From: Steromphala cineraria
Lineage: Eukaryota; Mollusca; Gastropoda; Trochida; Trochidae
Direction of reading: 5' to 3'
DNA: 64,000 nt
Assembly (NCBI GenBank): GCA_916613615.1
Contig: OU744726.1
Span: 70,590,976 to 70,654,975, forward strand
In this document: positions 37,101-48,004 of the stretch, piece after piece
How the letters are laid out: each line of letters starts with the position of its first letter
Numbering within the stretch: position 1 is the first letter of the stretch
Notes under the pieces: generated by a model
What the model was told of the DNA's origin: nothing
Databases searched by the model: none
The model's input: the letters and a program-made list of their open reading frames with translations, nothing else
Program-made: the position numbers and the translations under genes

Positions 37101-39450
37101 CTATTTTCTTTGTTCACGAAATGATCTTTTGGGTTATTCTCAGGTTGTGAAGGAATGTGTGCATATTTTTTAGAACAAGAACTATTTAAATATACCGGTA
37201 AAATCCTTGGATAGTGAACAGCTATGTGTGTGTCTTTTGGAAGCAGATTTTCATATTGAAATCAATGATCGAAAATATATTGTCTGATAGAAGGGATAGT
37301 TAGCAGTAAACCTTATTATTATTATTAACGCCCGTCTGTATTACTTTTTCAGTGCTTAGAATGTTTCTACCTAAGTAAATATCTTTTAAGAGCCAATTTT
37401 TAAGGCACAAATAAATTGTTGGTACTAAACAATTTTCAATGCAGTTTCTTGGGAATACTGTACTGTACCGTCTTTGACATTTACTGATTATCATTATATA
37501 TATACCTCAAACTCATATTCTTTAGGATTTGAATCTAATAACCTTGATTTGGCGGAATGAAGAAAGACCAGTTCAATAGAGCAGTGACATACATGTATTT
37601 GATCAAAGACTTCACATTTGACTTTATCATTTATGAGAAACTTATTTTGAAATTTTGAATAAGATTTTGATCATTTCTATGTGAAATGTCACAATCTTTC
37701 AATTACATGTATGTATAATCTTGTGATCTCTGTGGCAAATGCTTGATTAATCCTTACCCATAGCATTGTTACGTTCTTAACGTTTAATCAATCCCCAATG
37801 AGGCTAAATCAGCTGCTCAAATCAGCCAACAAGTGTACTTGAAATGAATATACATTCACTTAGAAGGAGGAAGTTGGTGTGATTGTGCGAGATTGCAGCT
37901 CAAGTCAGACATGGACGCAACACAGTGACACGTTGTTGTGATAACCATCTGAAGAACCGTCAGACGGCTGGTCTAATTATATAACATGACACGGTATACA
38001 TTATTATTGATAGATAAAACTATTTCATCAGTTTAAAGTGGAAATATTTTTAAAATATATCTTTAAGTTTAGCTTCAACTAAGCATACAGAAGAATGCGA
38101 TTCTATGGATTGTCGCCGAAGCCAATCGATAATATCATAATAATAACATTAGCTATCTTAACAGTAACATCATATCACGTTTTGGAGGAAATTATACACA
38201 TATGATATTTCTATCATGAATGTATTCTTGCTTGTTTATATCACCTTTTTGCATTACAGATCAAAATAAAATGTCACATATACATGCATGTTGTATAACA
38301 ATTTTGTAAGTAACAGTTAAAATGTCACAACTTTTTTATAGAGCAAGAGCATATTTTTTCATTAGATCACACATCTAGACCAAAACATATATATTTGTCC
38401 ATTTTGAATATGTCACGGTTCGTATTGATTTAACACTTCTAGTTGATAGCACAAAGGACTGATTAACACACTACAATTGGTCATTTTTGGCGACGATGTA
38501 GATCCTAAGTGAGAGTTTTTACATTTTACTGGTCGATTGAAAAGACAGCATTTGATGATTGAATGGAATTATGAAATAAAATACGTAAAAGAATTTTTCA
38601 GGAAATGAAAGCAACGTAAATAAGTAAACTTTGATACTTGAATCTACATGACTTAAAGGGGCAGTAGCACGTTTTTAGGGGGAATATAAGGTGATGTCAG
38701 GAAAATGAAAATTAATGGTTCCAATTGAGAAACAATGTATTGAAATTAAATGGAGCAGTAATAATTAAAATATATACCGTAAAGTTTAGCCATGCGATTC
38801 CTTTTTCTTACACAAAATGAATTAAAGGTGTTCACAAAAAATGGCCGCCAATGGATTTTATGTGAATCTTCATACTTTGTCCTCTGACTGTGGATGATTG
38901 GTTTGTGTTATGAGATTTTTGACACTGACAAAACAATACATTTAACATTAACTGACAATTGTCAGTGAAAAAATTTAAATATAAAATTATCAAAAAACGT
39001 GCTACTGCCCCTTTAAGACAAATCTAAAAAGAAATTCAACAATAAATAAATTACTGAAAATAGAGAGGATTCTTCTCACTCTTCTAAACAAAAAAAACCG
39101 CATTGATGTGGGAATTACTATTTAACAGAACCACCTTACAATCATAGGTCATACTAAGCTACAGTACTTAACACCATTTAACTTTTTGTATGCACAAAGC
39201 AAACACAACGAATCTTGTATGATATTGTATAATACCATTTTTCAGCATATGATATAGTTTGTGACTTTTACTGTGACCTTTCTGCTGTGAGTTATTCTAT
39301 AATTATTTTTCCTGTAATTTCTCATTTTAATGTAATTCAATGTATCATATTTCTTTTTATTGGCAAGTATATTTTAGCACGTTTATAATGAAACATTACA
39401 TGTTCTTTAATCCATATGTAATTTTATACTTCATCCTATGTATTTACAAA
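37100..39450. other. Non-repetitive centre of the Foldback-like element
   Basis: AT-rich DNA with no open frame above about 65 codons and no transposase motif. It contains one TTAA-flanked MITE (38653-39016) as a later insertion. Confidence 0.6.
38653..39016 (+). mobile_element. TTAA-flanked MITE, copy 2 (364 bp)
   Basis: Both ends read TTAA next to the AGGGGCAGTAGCACG terminal repeat. The interior includes 'aaaatggccgcc' and 'cttcatactttgtcc', as in the 48 and 59.5 kb copies. It is nested in the centre of the larger element. Confidence 0.9.
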
Positions 39451-39469
39451 CTCTCAAAGCCGATCAGTA

Positions 39470-42060
39470 GAAATCAAAGTCGCGTAAAAAGCCCCTCACA
39501 ATCTGGGAATCGTCCCTTACAGTTATTCATTAAGTCTCAACGTCGCATACAAAGTCCCTCACAATCTGGGAATCATCTCTCAAAGTCGATCAGTAGGACT
39601 CAAAGTCGCGTTAGAAAGCCCTTCACAATCTGGGAATCGTCCCTTACAGTTATTCATTAAGCGTCCAAGTCGCGTACAAAGTCCCACACAATCTGGGAAT
39701 CGTCTCTCAAAGTCGATCAGTAAGACTCAAAGTCGCGTAAAAAGCCCCTCACAATCTGGGAATCGTCCCTTACAGTTATTCATTAAGCGTCAAAGTCGCG
39801 TACAAAGCCCTTCACAATCTGAGAATCGTCTCTCAAAGTCGATCAGTAAGACTCAAAGTCGCGTACAAAGCCCCTCACAATCTAGGAATCGTCTCTCAAA
39901 ATTTTAAAAAAAGACTCAAAGACCCACACAAAGCCCCTCACAATCTGGGAATCGTCCCTTACAGTTATTCATTAAGCGTCAAAGTCGCGTACAAAGCCCT
40001 TCACAATCTGAGAATCGTCTCTCAAAGTCGATCAGTAAGACTCAAAGTCGCGTAAAAAGCCCTTCACAATCTGGGAATCGTCCCTTACAGTTATTCATTA
40101 AGTCTCAACGTCGCATACAAAGTCCCTCACAATCTGGGAATCATCTCTCAAAGTCGATCAGTAGGACTCAAAGTCGCGTTAGAAAGCCCTTCACAATCTG
40201 GGAATCGTCCCTTACAGTTATTCATTAAGCGTCCAAGTCGCGTACAAAGTCCCACACAATCTGGGAATCGTCTCTCAAAGTCGATCAGTAAGACTCAAAG
40301 TCGCGTAAAAAGCCCCTCACAATCTGGGAATCGTCCCTTACAGTTATTCATTAAGCGTCAAAGTCGCGTACAAAGCCCTTCACAATCTGAGAATCGTCTC
40401 TCAAAGTCGATCAGTAAGACTCAAAGTCGCGTACAAAGCCCCTCACAATCTAGGAATCGTCTCTCAAAATTTTAAAAAAAGACTCAAAGACCCACACAAA
40501 GCCCCTCACAATCTGGGAATCGTCCCTTACAGTTATTCATTAAGCGTCAAAGTCGCGTACAAAGCCCTTCACAATCTGAGAATCGTCTCTCAAAGTCGAT
40601 CAGTAAGACTCAAAGTCGCGTAAAAAGCCCTTCACAATCTGGGAATCGTCCCTTACAGTTATTCATTAAGTCTCAAAGTCGCGTACAAAGCCCCTCACAA
40701 TCTAGGAATCGTCTCTCAAAATTATTAATAAAGACAAAAAAAAAGGACACATAGTCCCTCACAATCTGGGAATCGTTACTTACAGTTATTCATTAAGTGT
40801 CAAAGTCGCGTACAAAGCCCTTCACAATCTGAGAATTGTCTCTCAAAGTCGATCAGTAAGACTCAAAGTCGCGTAAAAAGCCCCTCACAACCTGGGAATC
40901 GTCTCTCAAAGTCGATCAGTAAGACTCAAAGTCGCGTAAAAAGCCCCTCACAATCTGGGAATCGTCCCTTACAGTTATCAATTAAGTGTCAAAGTCGCGT
41001 ACAAAGTCCCTCACAATCTGGGAATCGTCTCTCAAAGTCGATCAGTAGGACTCAAAGTCGCGTAAAAAGCCCCTCACAATCTGGGAATCGTCCCTTACAG
41101 TTATTCATTAAGTCTCAAAGTCGCGTACAAAGCCCCTCACAATCTAGGAATCGTCTCTCAAAATTATTAATAAAGACAAAAAAAAGGACACATAGTCCCT
41201 CACAATCTGGGAATCGTTACTTACAGTTATTCATTAAGTGTCAAAGTCGCGTACAAAGCCCTTCACAATCTGAGAATTGTCTCTCAAAGTCGATCAGTAA
41301 GTCTCAAAGTCGCGTAAAAAGCCCCTCACAACCTAGGAATCGTCGCTTACAGTTAATAATCATTAAGTCTCAAAGTCGCGTACAAAGCCCCTCACAATCT
41401 AGGAATCGTCTCTCAAAATTGTTAATAAAGACTCAAAGACGATTACATAGCCCCTCACAATCTAGGAATCTTCTTTCATAGTCGACCAGTAGGACTCAAA
41501 GTCGGGTTAAAAGCCCTTCACAATCTGGGAATCGACTCTCAAAGTCGATTAGTGGGACTCAAAGTCGCGTACAAAGCCCCTCACAATCTGGGAATCGTCT
41601 CTCAAAGTCGATCAGTAGAACTCAAAGTCGCGTTAAAAGCCCTTCACAATCTGGGAATCGTCCCTTACAGTTATTCATTAAGCATCCAAGTCGCGTACAA
41701 AGCCCTTCACAATCTGAGAATCGTCTCTCAAAGTCGATCAGTAAGACTCAAAGTCGCGTAAAAAGCCCCTCACAATCTGGGAATCGTCCCTTACAGTTAT
41801 CAATTAAGTGTCAAAGTCGCGTACATTGTCCCTCACAATCTGGGAATCGTCTCTCAAAGTCGATCAGTAGGACTCAAAGTCGCGTAAAAAGCCCCTCACA
41901 ATCTGGGAATCGTCCCTTACAGTTATTCATTAAGTCTCAAAGGCGCGTAAAACGCCCCTCACAATCTAGGAATCGTCTCTCAAAATTTTAAATAAAGACT
42001 CAAAGACCCACACATAGCCCCTCACAATCTGGGAATCGTCCCTTACAGTTATTCATTCAG
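39470..42060 (-). repeat. Right array: 63-bp units, opposite orientation, with higher-order copies
   Basis: The reversed box TCACAATCT(G/A)GGAAT recurs about every 63 bp (for example 39496, 39559, 39623). Inter-box sequences alternate between a 'cccttacagttattcattaa' type and a 'tctcaaagtcgatcagtaag' type, and differ from those of the left array. A block of about 568 bp (nine units) starting near 39514 is repeated from near 40082, and a second duplication of about 440 bp (seven units) links 40720 and 41160. About 40 boxes. A 106-codon frame at 39340-39660 is only the repeat read through. Confidence 0.95.
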
Positions 42061-42074
42061 TCTTTATGTGCAGG

Positions 42075-42183
42075 CCTCACAATCTGCAGATTGTTTAAAC
42101 AATCTAAGAATGAAAAATATTCCTAGATTGTTCGAACAATCTGCAGATTGTGAGCTCACAATCTGCAGATTGTGATCATTCCT
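42075..42183. repeat. Right nested-palindrome cluster
   Basis: It contains CACAATCTGCAGATTGT, TTTAAA, an inverted pair around AATATTCCTAG, TTCGAA, and two CTGCAG-centred palindromes around GAGCTC. The modules match those of the left cluster in reverse, but two of them are exchanged in order. Confidence 0.9.
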
Positions 42184-42202
42184 AGATTGCACGTTACATA
42201 GT

Positions 42203-42441
42203 CACTGCGTACGAGATGCGTATGGCCATTTCTCTAATACGCAGTATACGAGCCGCACGAAAGACGCGCAACTTATGCGCACCTTGGCTTCGTGTACGTC
42301 GGAATGCGCTTAGACCAATTCCATGCGCTTGATAGGTCTAGACATTTTCAAAACTATGCGGCAACGAATCGGATTTACATCGGTCGGTACATTTATGTTA
42401 GATAATCGTGATAGATAATGTTATGCACTTCATACGCAGTG
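42203..42441. mobile_element. Possible small inverted-repeat element with CACTG ends
   Basis: CACTGCGTACGA at 42203 is mirrored by TCATACGCAGTG ending at 42441. The interior is rich in 'atgcg', 'tacgc' and 'gcgca' short repeats and higher in CpG than its surroundings. CACTG ends with subterminal repeats resemble CACTA-type elements, but I found no target duplication. Confidence 0.3.
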
Positions 42442-42449
42442 CAAGTTGA

Positions 42450-43020
42450 TATCCCGAACCAACGCATTAATAGCGCATAGAAGACGTACACAAACGCTCT
42501 TCAAGCGCTTGTAGCACTTATACAGCTTTTTTATTATGATAACCACATAACACATTATAATAAATTTACCAATTTTATATGCAATGGTTAGATACCTGAT
42601 GATATTGTTCACAATTAGTTTTCACCTAGTCATAACTTTAAAGTAACAACACGTTAAGATTGAAATTAATGAATAAAATAATTGTAATCCTTATTCTATT
42701 AAAGCAAAGGTGGGAAGAGATAAATCAATAATAAATAGCAATACATTTCCTTGTAAATAAACTCATAAAAAGAGGCTACTGATTATTGTTGATGTGTTTT
42801 AGTCCGTTACTTGCGTCTTCATATCTTTTCCCATCCAATCTGTCATAAAGAGGCCGTAGTACGTTTTCTTGGGTTTCTTAGGTAAACAAAGGGATCTCGC
42901 GAAACATAAATATTTATACCCAATTGAAATCCAATTTGTTAAAAACAAAAGTGGCAGAAATGAATAAAATTAAGTTAACTGAATCCATTTCTCTATCTCA
43001 AATGATTAAACCGAGATCCT
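42450..43020. other. AT-rich noncoding DNA
   Basis: No gene. A stretch at 42842 ('aaagaggccgtagtacgttt') resembles a worn end of the TTAA MITE family, but no matching second end is seen. Confidence 0.4.
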
Positions 43021-43026
43021 ACTAAA

Positions 43027-43296
43027 ATGGCAGCCCGCAGTTTTCGCCTGATATTTGATCATTTCTGTGGGAATCCCCTTGGTTTAGTTATTGAAACTGA
43101 AGATTTGAAAGATCAGGAAAAAAACATGTTTCTGCCCCATTTAGGCATGAATGGATATTTGTCCCTCCATGATGAGGGAGTATATATGCCAACTTATGTC
43201 GTGCTGGGATTGGATAATGGCAGTGATGACGATACTCTGCTTTTGATCAATACCTGCCTTTTACCGGGAGTATCTACATTTGTACCTACCTATTAA
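43027..43296 (+). CDS. Hypothetical 89-residue open frame
   Basis: It starts at ATG 43027 in an 'aaaatggcagcc' context and ends at TAA 43294-43296. The encoded segment (with GLVIETEDLKDQEKNMF and VVLGLDNGSDDDTLLL) is acidic and less AT-biased than nearby chance frames. I recognise no domain, and there is no signal peptide or membrane segment. The 'aaaatggc(a/c)gcc' start also occurs inside local MITEs, so it may be repeat-derived. Low confidence. Confidence 0.25.
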   Translation: MAARSFRLIFDHFCGNPLGLVIETEDLKDQEKNMFLPHLGMNGYLSLHDEGVYMPTYVVLGLDNGSDDDTLLLINTCLLPGVSTFVPTY

Positions 43297-43299
43297 AAG

Positions 43300-45850
43300 T
43301 CCCCCATTATACTTGACAAGAAGATTATTTTGATAACTCCTATATGTATAATGGAATAGTGCACAATGTATGTCTAGCTTGATAGTCTATTTGTAGTCTG
43401 AAATTGTGCAACGGAGAAGTTTATCCAAGCTTTTTTAATCCTTACCTTATGTATATCATCAATCATTTTCACACTTGTAAAAAGATTCAAGTCATTCGAA
43501 ATTAGATGCTTTCCTGCCAAATCGCTAGATTGTATCTGACGGCAATTGAATAGTTCGGTTTTGGACTAATTTTCAGTTTTATATAGCTTCTATATAAGAA
43601 TAAGCTGCATGGATATTCTTGAACGGCCACGCTTCTCATAGGTTCTTATCATAATATTTTCTCTATAATCACATTTCCAAATCCTTAATAAAACTATTTT
43701 AGTAATTTATGAACAACATTTCCGCATTTCAACATTTATGAAACATACAGCTAGGTATTTGGTAATTTAAAAAAGGCAAGTAAGTGGTCTTAACTTTAAA
43801 GAAGTATGATTTCTTTTCGTCATTGTAATCTCTTGTACTCTCTTTATTCATTACCTAGAAGATATGGTAGATGGTTAAATTTTAAAAGAACCTGCGCGGA
43901 TATAAAGGGGAATGTTTTGCATAAAATGTAGTTTCTGCATCTTGACTAGAAGGCTTGACTAGAAGGCTTGTGGTATTCATTTTGAGGCTTGGCATTTCGT
44001 TAAAAAGGGTCCAACAAGATAATATTATAATTAGAACCAATACAAAGAGTCAAGTATGGCCGGGATAGAGATAAAACTTCTGCTGTTTCCTGGACCACCA
44101 CGAATACAAACAGTCCAATAGAAACATCTTATTTTTTTATCAACATGATGAATGTCTTAACTTACTCCAAAGGAAAAACAACTTTTCTACTTCGTAAAGA
44201 TTGTATTTTGGGACAACATTTATTATTATTAATGATCACAATTAGTTTTCACTGTTCAGTGTCGAAGTTTACTCAGAGTGAATCAAATTTAAATATTAAT
44301 TCACACAATGAGTTTGTTGCTTGCCCTAATCCCAGAACAATAAGAACCCATCTAACATTGTCTATGATTTTAATTGTCTCATGTTTTTCTATAAACATTG
44401 ATTCCTTGACTGCGTGAAAGAAAATCTATCTTTCATCAAATTATAAGACGAACAAATGATCAGCTTGTTTTTGTTATACCAGATGATTAATTTTATTAAT
44501 ACCTTTGGCTCAAACTTTCGTTTGATCACCATAAAATGTTTAATTAAAGATGTTTTTGCTAATTGGCAATGTTACAACGGTCTACAAGGTCAAAGTGCAC
44601 TTAAATCAATACTAGCCATTACCTTTAGAAAACAATTTTGTAAGTCGCTTGTTAATAAACGTATTCATATACCGCTTTTGTACCTGTCTTGGCGACTTTA
44701 GGGTGGCCATTCAACACCTGGGACGAAGCGTGTCCATATTACGTTTCTGAACACTAATTGTAATCTAAATGCTTTCAAAAATCATTGAATTTTATACATG
44801 AAGCAGAATGGACACCGATGTACGTCACAGTATTGCCATGTTTTACTCAGACGCCTCGAGGGAAAGCCATATGTGTGGCAAATATGAGTGCCACGTTTCT
44901 TCTTTTTTCCACATGTTAAATTACATGTAATTTTTGCCAGTGAGCTTTTATGTTATTTCATCATTTTGTAATCGATACGGTTTCCTCTCATAACTTCACA
45001 GATAAGACAAATAATCTTATAAAGTCATTTTCCTGGCTGCAAAGTCATGATTAAAAAATCTATGTATGTGTTTTGATGTCTGCCCCACTCTTCAGATTTC
45101 ACATTCATACTACGTTTAGCAAAAATATAGGGTGGTCGCTCAACACCTGGGATCTAAATATATCAGATTCTGGTGCAAGATGTGGCAGTTCTTAAAGGAA
45201 CAACTGAAAGTGTTTAGAATTTATAAGCCTCATCATGAAACAGAAAAGCACTTACTTATTTGTGAGCACGTTGTTGTTGCTCACTTGAAATAAGCGATCA
45301 AAGGTTTTTCCTTCTTGTCAGAAATGCCTGGGAGCAAAGATATTTAGAATGCTTCCACTTTTGTTCTTTATTTCTGCGGAACACTGGAATCCAATTAGGA
45401 CCAAATAGTAATGATGTCTGTTACATGATTGAGTGACGGCACAAGGAAGTAGATATCAGAATTCATGTACGTTGCAACTGATGTCGTAAAAGTTCCTTGT
45501 ATAGAAAATAAGAACATCTTTATTCATGTAACAAATGAACAGGGTACAGAAAGTCACGTCAACTTCGTTTATGTTTAAGAATATACTCAGAACATATGAT
45601 AAATGCCACAAGAATCAAAACTAAAGTTTAACAAATACACGTAACTCACATGTATGCCTGATTATAGATATGTATAAATTGGTATCCAGTGGTAACAAGT
45701 GTGTGTCGACTTGACAAACAGTGTGTTTTTCAGCAATTGTGCAATGAAAACAACTACTGCCTTAGCTGTTATAATCGGCCGAGTAAACAAAATGAGACTT
45801 TCTTAAAAGTTATTATAGCGGTCTTAAGAATAGTACAAACCACTGTCAAT
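43300..45850. other. AT-rich noncoding DNA with a 24-bp direct repeat
   Basis: 'agggtgg', then 'tcaacacctggga', occurs at 44699-44723 and again at 45130-45152, framing about 410 bp. No gene is supported; frames at 44145 and 44456 have AT-driven composition. Confidence 0.4.
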
Positions 45851-45859
45851 AGAGAGTGT

Positions 45860-46560
45860 TTGATCCTTGTGCATTGATGATTTGATTGACCCTCTTCGAC
45901 ATTGTACGTATCGGTCTCAATGTGACTAGTTGAGGAATCTGCTGCCACTCCTGATGCAGTGCTGCATTCAACTCTGCCACATTTTGAACAGTAGGGTATC
46001 TTCTACGTATACGGCGACCAATGATATCCATCCCATAGATGCTATAAAGGGTTCAAGTTGGGACTACAAGCAGGTTACGATAGGTTTCCAGTTGTAGAAT
46101 CTGTGTTACCACTCTGGCTCTGCGGGGTCTAGCATAGTCATCCATCTAAACTGGTCTTCTACGAAGAGAGCGGTTGTCGAAATGGGGAATTACCACAGGA
46201 AGAATGATGTTATCTCGATATTTCTGAGCTTTGAGTGTACCTGGAACTGTCACAAGGTCGGAGACACAACCCCATATCATTACAGAGCCACCACCACACT
46301 GAAACGAATTCGGCCATCAGCAATATGCGATAGCATTCTACACTCATCGGAGCAATGGATCCGGCGCAATGATGCCAAATTCCAACCCACCCACAATGTA
46401 CACCGCCTTAGACATGTTTCCGTTGTGTTAATTTCACGTTTGAGAGGTCTACTTGCCCAATAACCCGCCACTCGAGGGCGATCCTTACGGTTGATATGTG
46501 AACCCCCTATGGGTAATCCAGTTATCTCTCCATACTGGGGCACTAGTGAAGGGGAGGTGT
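45860..46560 (-). pseudogene. Tc1/mariner-like transposase remnant (third type)
   Basis: The minus strand carries HCSDECRML (first catalytic Asp region) near 46345. This is followed by stretches with VTVPGTLKAQKYRDNIILPV near 46240, a worn 'MDD.ARP' second-Asp region near 46140, and MDIIGRRIRRRYPTVQNVAE near 46030, with the family ending ALHQEWQQIPQL. The order and spacing fit a C-terminal two thirds of a DDE transposase. Frame shifts and stops separate the pieces. It differs from the other two Tc1-type remnants in the window. Confidence 0.75.
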
Positions 46561-46599
46561 CTAACGACCCGAATCAGTGCTAGTGTCCTTTTCATGTCT

Positions 46600-47610
46600 A
46601 TCTGTGATTAACATATAGTTAGAAGCAAATATTTGATAACAAAAAAGCATTTAACACAACAATACAAATATATTCTTTCCTTATTAGAAGTGAAAAATAA
46701 TGATTAATTTGATGCTTCCTACAACACAATGCAATTGAAAAAAATCACAAAATCAGTAAGGTTCTAAAAAGTTATATGTGACAGCCGGAGATGTGCATGG
46801 ATAATTGTATGGGACCTCCTAAAGACACACTTCAGAAATGGAACTCGCATGTCAATGCTAATATTCAATATCATATCTGATAATTATCGAAATGTCGACG
46901 TGCCGGTATTCATTCCTATTGCTTTGGATGAGACATTAATGAGATGTTATTGCCTCAGATCATAGGTTAATCTCATCCAATCTCACCTGGCCATGAAGAC
47001 CTTCTATCTAAAGAGATCAAACCCTAACGGTAACTGTAACTCGGGTAAAATCTTAAAAAATCATGTTTTATTTCCTTCATAACCAATATGATGACAAGAA
47101 AGCCGTTACAATATCCGGCAACAATCCCCTGTATGTGTTATTTCTCAATTTATCAGGAACAATTCTGGCAGGGTTTAAGATAAAAGCTTCAAGCTTGTCA
47201 GAGGTAATCAACGAGCCGGTCGTGGACATGACACAACTATCCTTCATATTCATTCATTACATGCACATTGCGCAATAAGGATTGTTGGAATATGCTTCAG
47301 TTCTAAAGGTGTGTCCATACCCGTCAACACGGAATAAAACGGCGTATATAAAAACGATAACTGACTCACCACAACAACTGTGTTGATTTCCTACGACGTT
47401 TCTGGGCTACTTCATGTGCCTACTTAAGGAGATTTATGATGAGGTATACAGTATTGTATTTAAACTCATAGATGTAAATCAGATAAAAACGGACTTCTTG
47501 CCTTCTTTATACTATATACTATATACTTTATATATACTAAATAAAAACGCTGAATAGATATCAATAGATGATACATATATCATAGCACAGTGTAATATTT
47601 ATACCGCAAT
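46600..47610. other. AT-rich noncoding DNA
   Basis: No supported gene or clear repeat. Confidence 0.5.
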
Positions 47611-47717
47611 ATCAAACTAGTGTAATAACACAATGCAAGTATGACGTCATAGTAGTGTGTTGTTGTGACGTCACAGTGTAAGCGCGCCGTCACAATGGTT
47701 GCCGAGTCGCGAAAATG

Positions 47718-47916
47718 TTTTTTTTTTTTTATCACTTTATTTCTTTTTTTGGGTACCATACGTGTACATAGTTATTCCACAAAAACCTGTTCAACATGAA
47801 GTACATTATATCAAATTGACATGGGTAGTAACATGGTATACAGTCTCAATCCAATGCGACAAAATTGCAAACCAACAGGACAATAAGAGGTAATTTATGT
47901 AAAAAGGATGTGGCAA
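47718..47916 (-). mobile_element. Poly(A)-tailed retrocopy with target-site duplication
   Basis: On the minus strand the insert ends in AATAAA (complement of 47736-47741), a few bases, and an A tract (complement of 47718-47730). It is flanked by GAGTCGCGAAAATGTT at 47704 and 47917, and copy 1 of the host repeat has only one such site. Tail plus long duplication indicates LINE-mediated retroposition of an RNA, with 5' truncation. No coding frame is evident, so it is either the 3' untranslated end of an mRNA or an unrecognised SINE. Confidence 0.75.
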
Positions 47917-48004
47917 GAGTCGCGAAAATGTTAGTTACGGCAATGTATCGGCAAATATGTTTGATATAAAGTAAGTGGGCAAGTAATAAACATAATACTA
48001 AACT

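Larger units (their letters stand above)
35021..42188. mobile_element. Foldback-like element with opposed 63-bp repeat arrays, about 7.2 kb
   Basis: The structure has five parts: a left palindrome cluster (35024-35150), a left array of 63-bp units (about 35160-37100), a non-repetitive centre (about 37100-39450), a right array in the opposite orientation (about 39470-42060), and a right palindrome cluster (42075-42183). The clusters share, in inverted order, a TTTAAA-centred module running into CTGCAG and then TGTGAG(A/G)CCTGCACA. Both arrays carry the box ATTCCYAGATTGTGA, forward on the left and reversed on the right. Long terminal inverted repeats built from subrepeats are the hallmark of Foldback (FB) and Galileo-like transposons. 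There is no transposase ORF, so it would be non-autonomous. I could not find a target-site duplication, so mobility is inference. Confidence 0.6.

Noticed and set aside
39340..39657. 106-codon open frame
   Set aside because: It runs from AT-rich DNA into the 63-bp array, whose unit length is a multiple of three, so the frame stays open by periodicity.
35160..42060. CRISPR array
   Set aside because: The repeating box is 15 bp inside 63-bp units whose spacers also repeat, two arrays face each other, there are no cas genes, and the DNA is plainly eukaryotic. It is a minisatellite-type array within a mobile element.
46182..46460. 93-codon plus-strand frame
   Set aside because: It is antisense to the third Tc1-type transposase remnant.
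47699..47893. 64-codon frame with a poly-Phe start
   Set aside because: It starts in the poly(T) complement of the retrocopy tail and covers its antisense strand.
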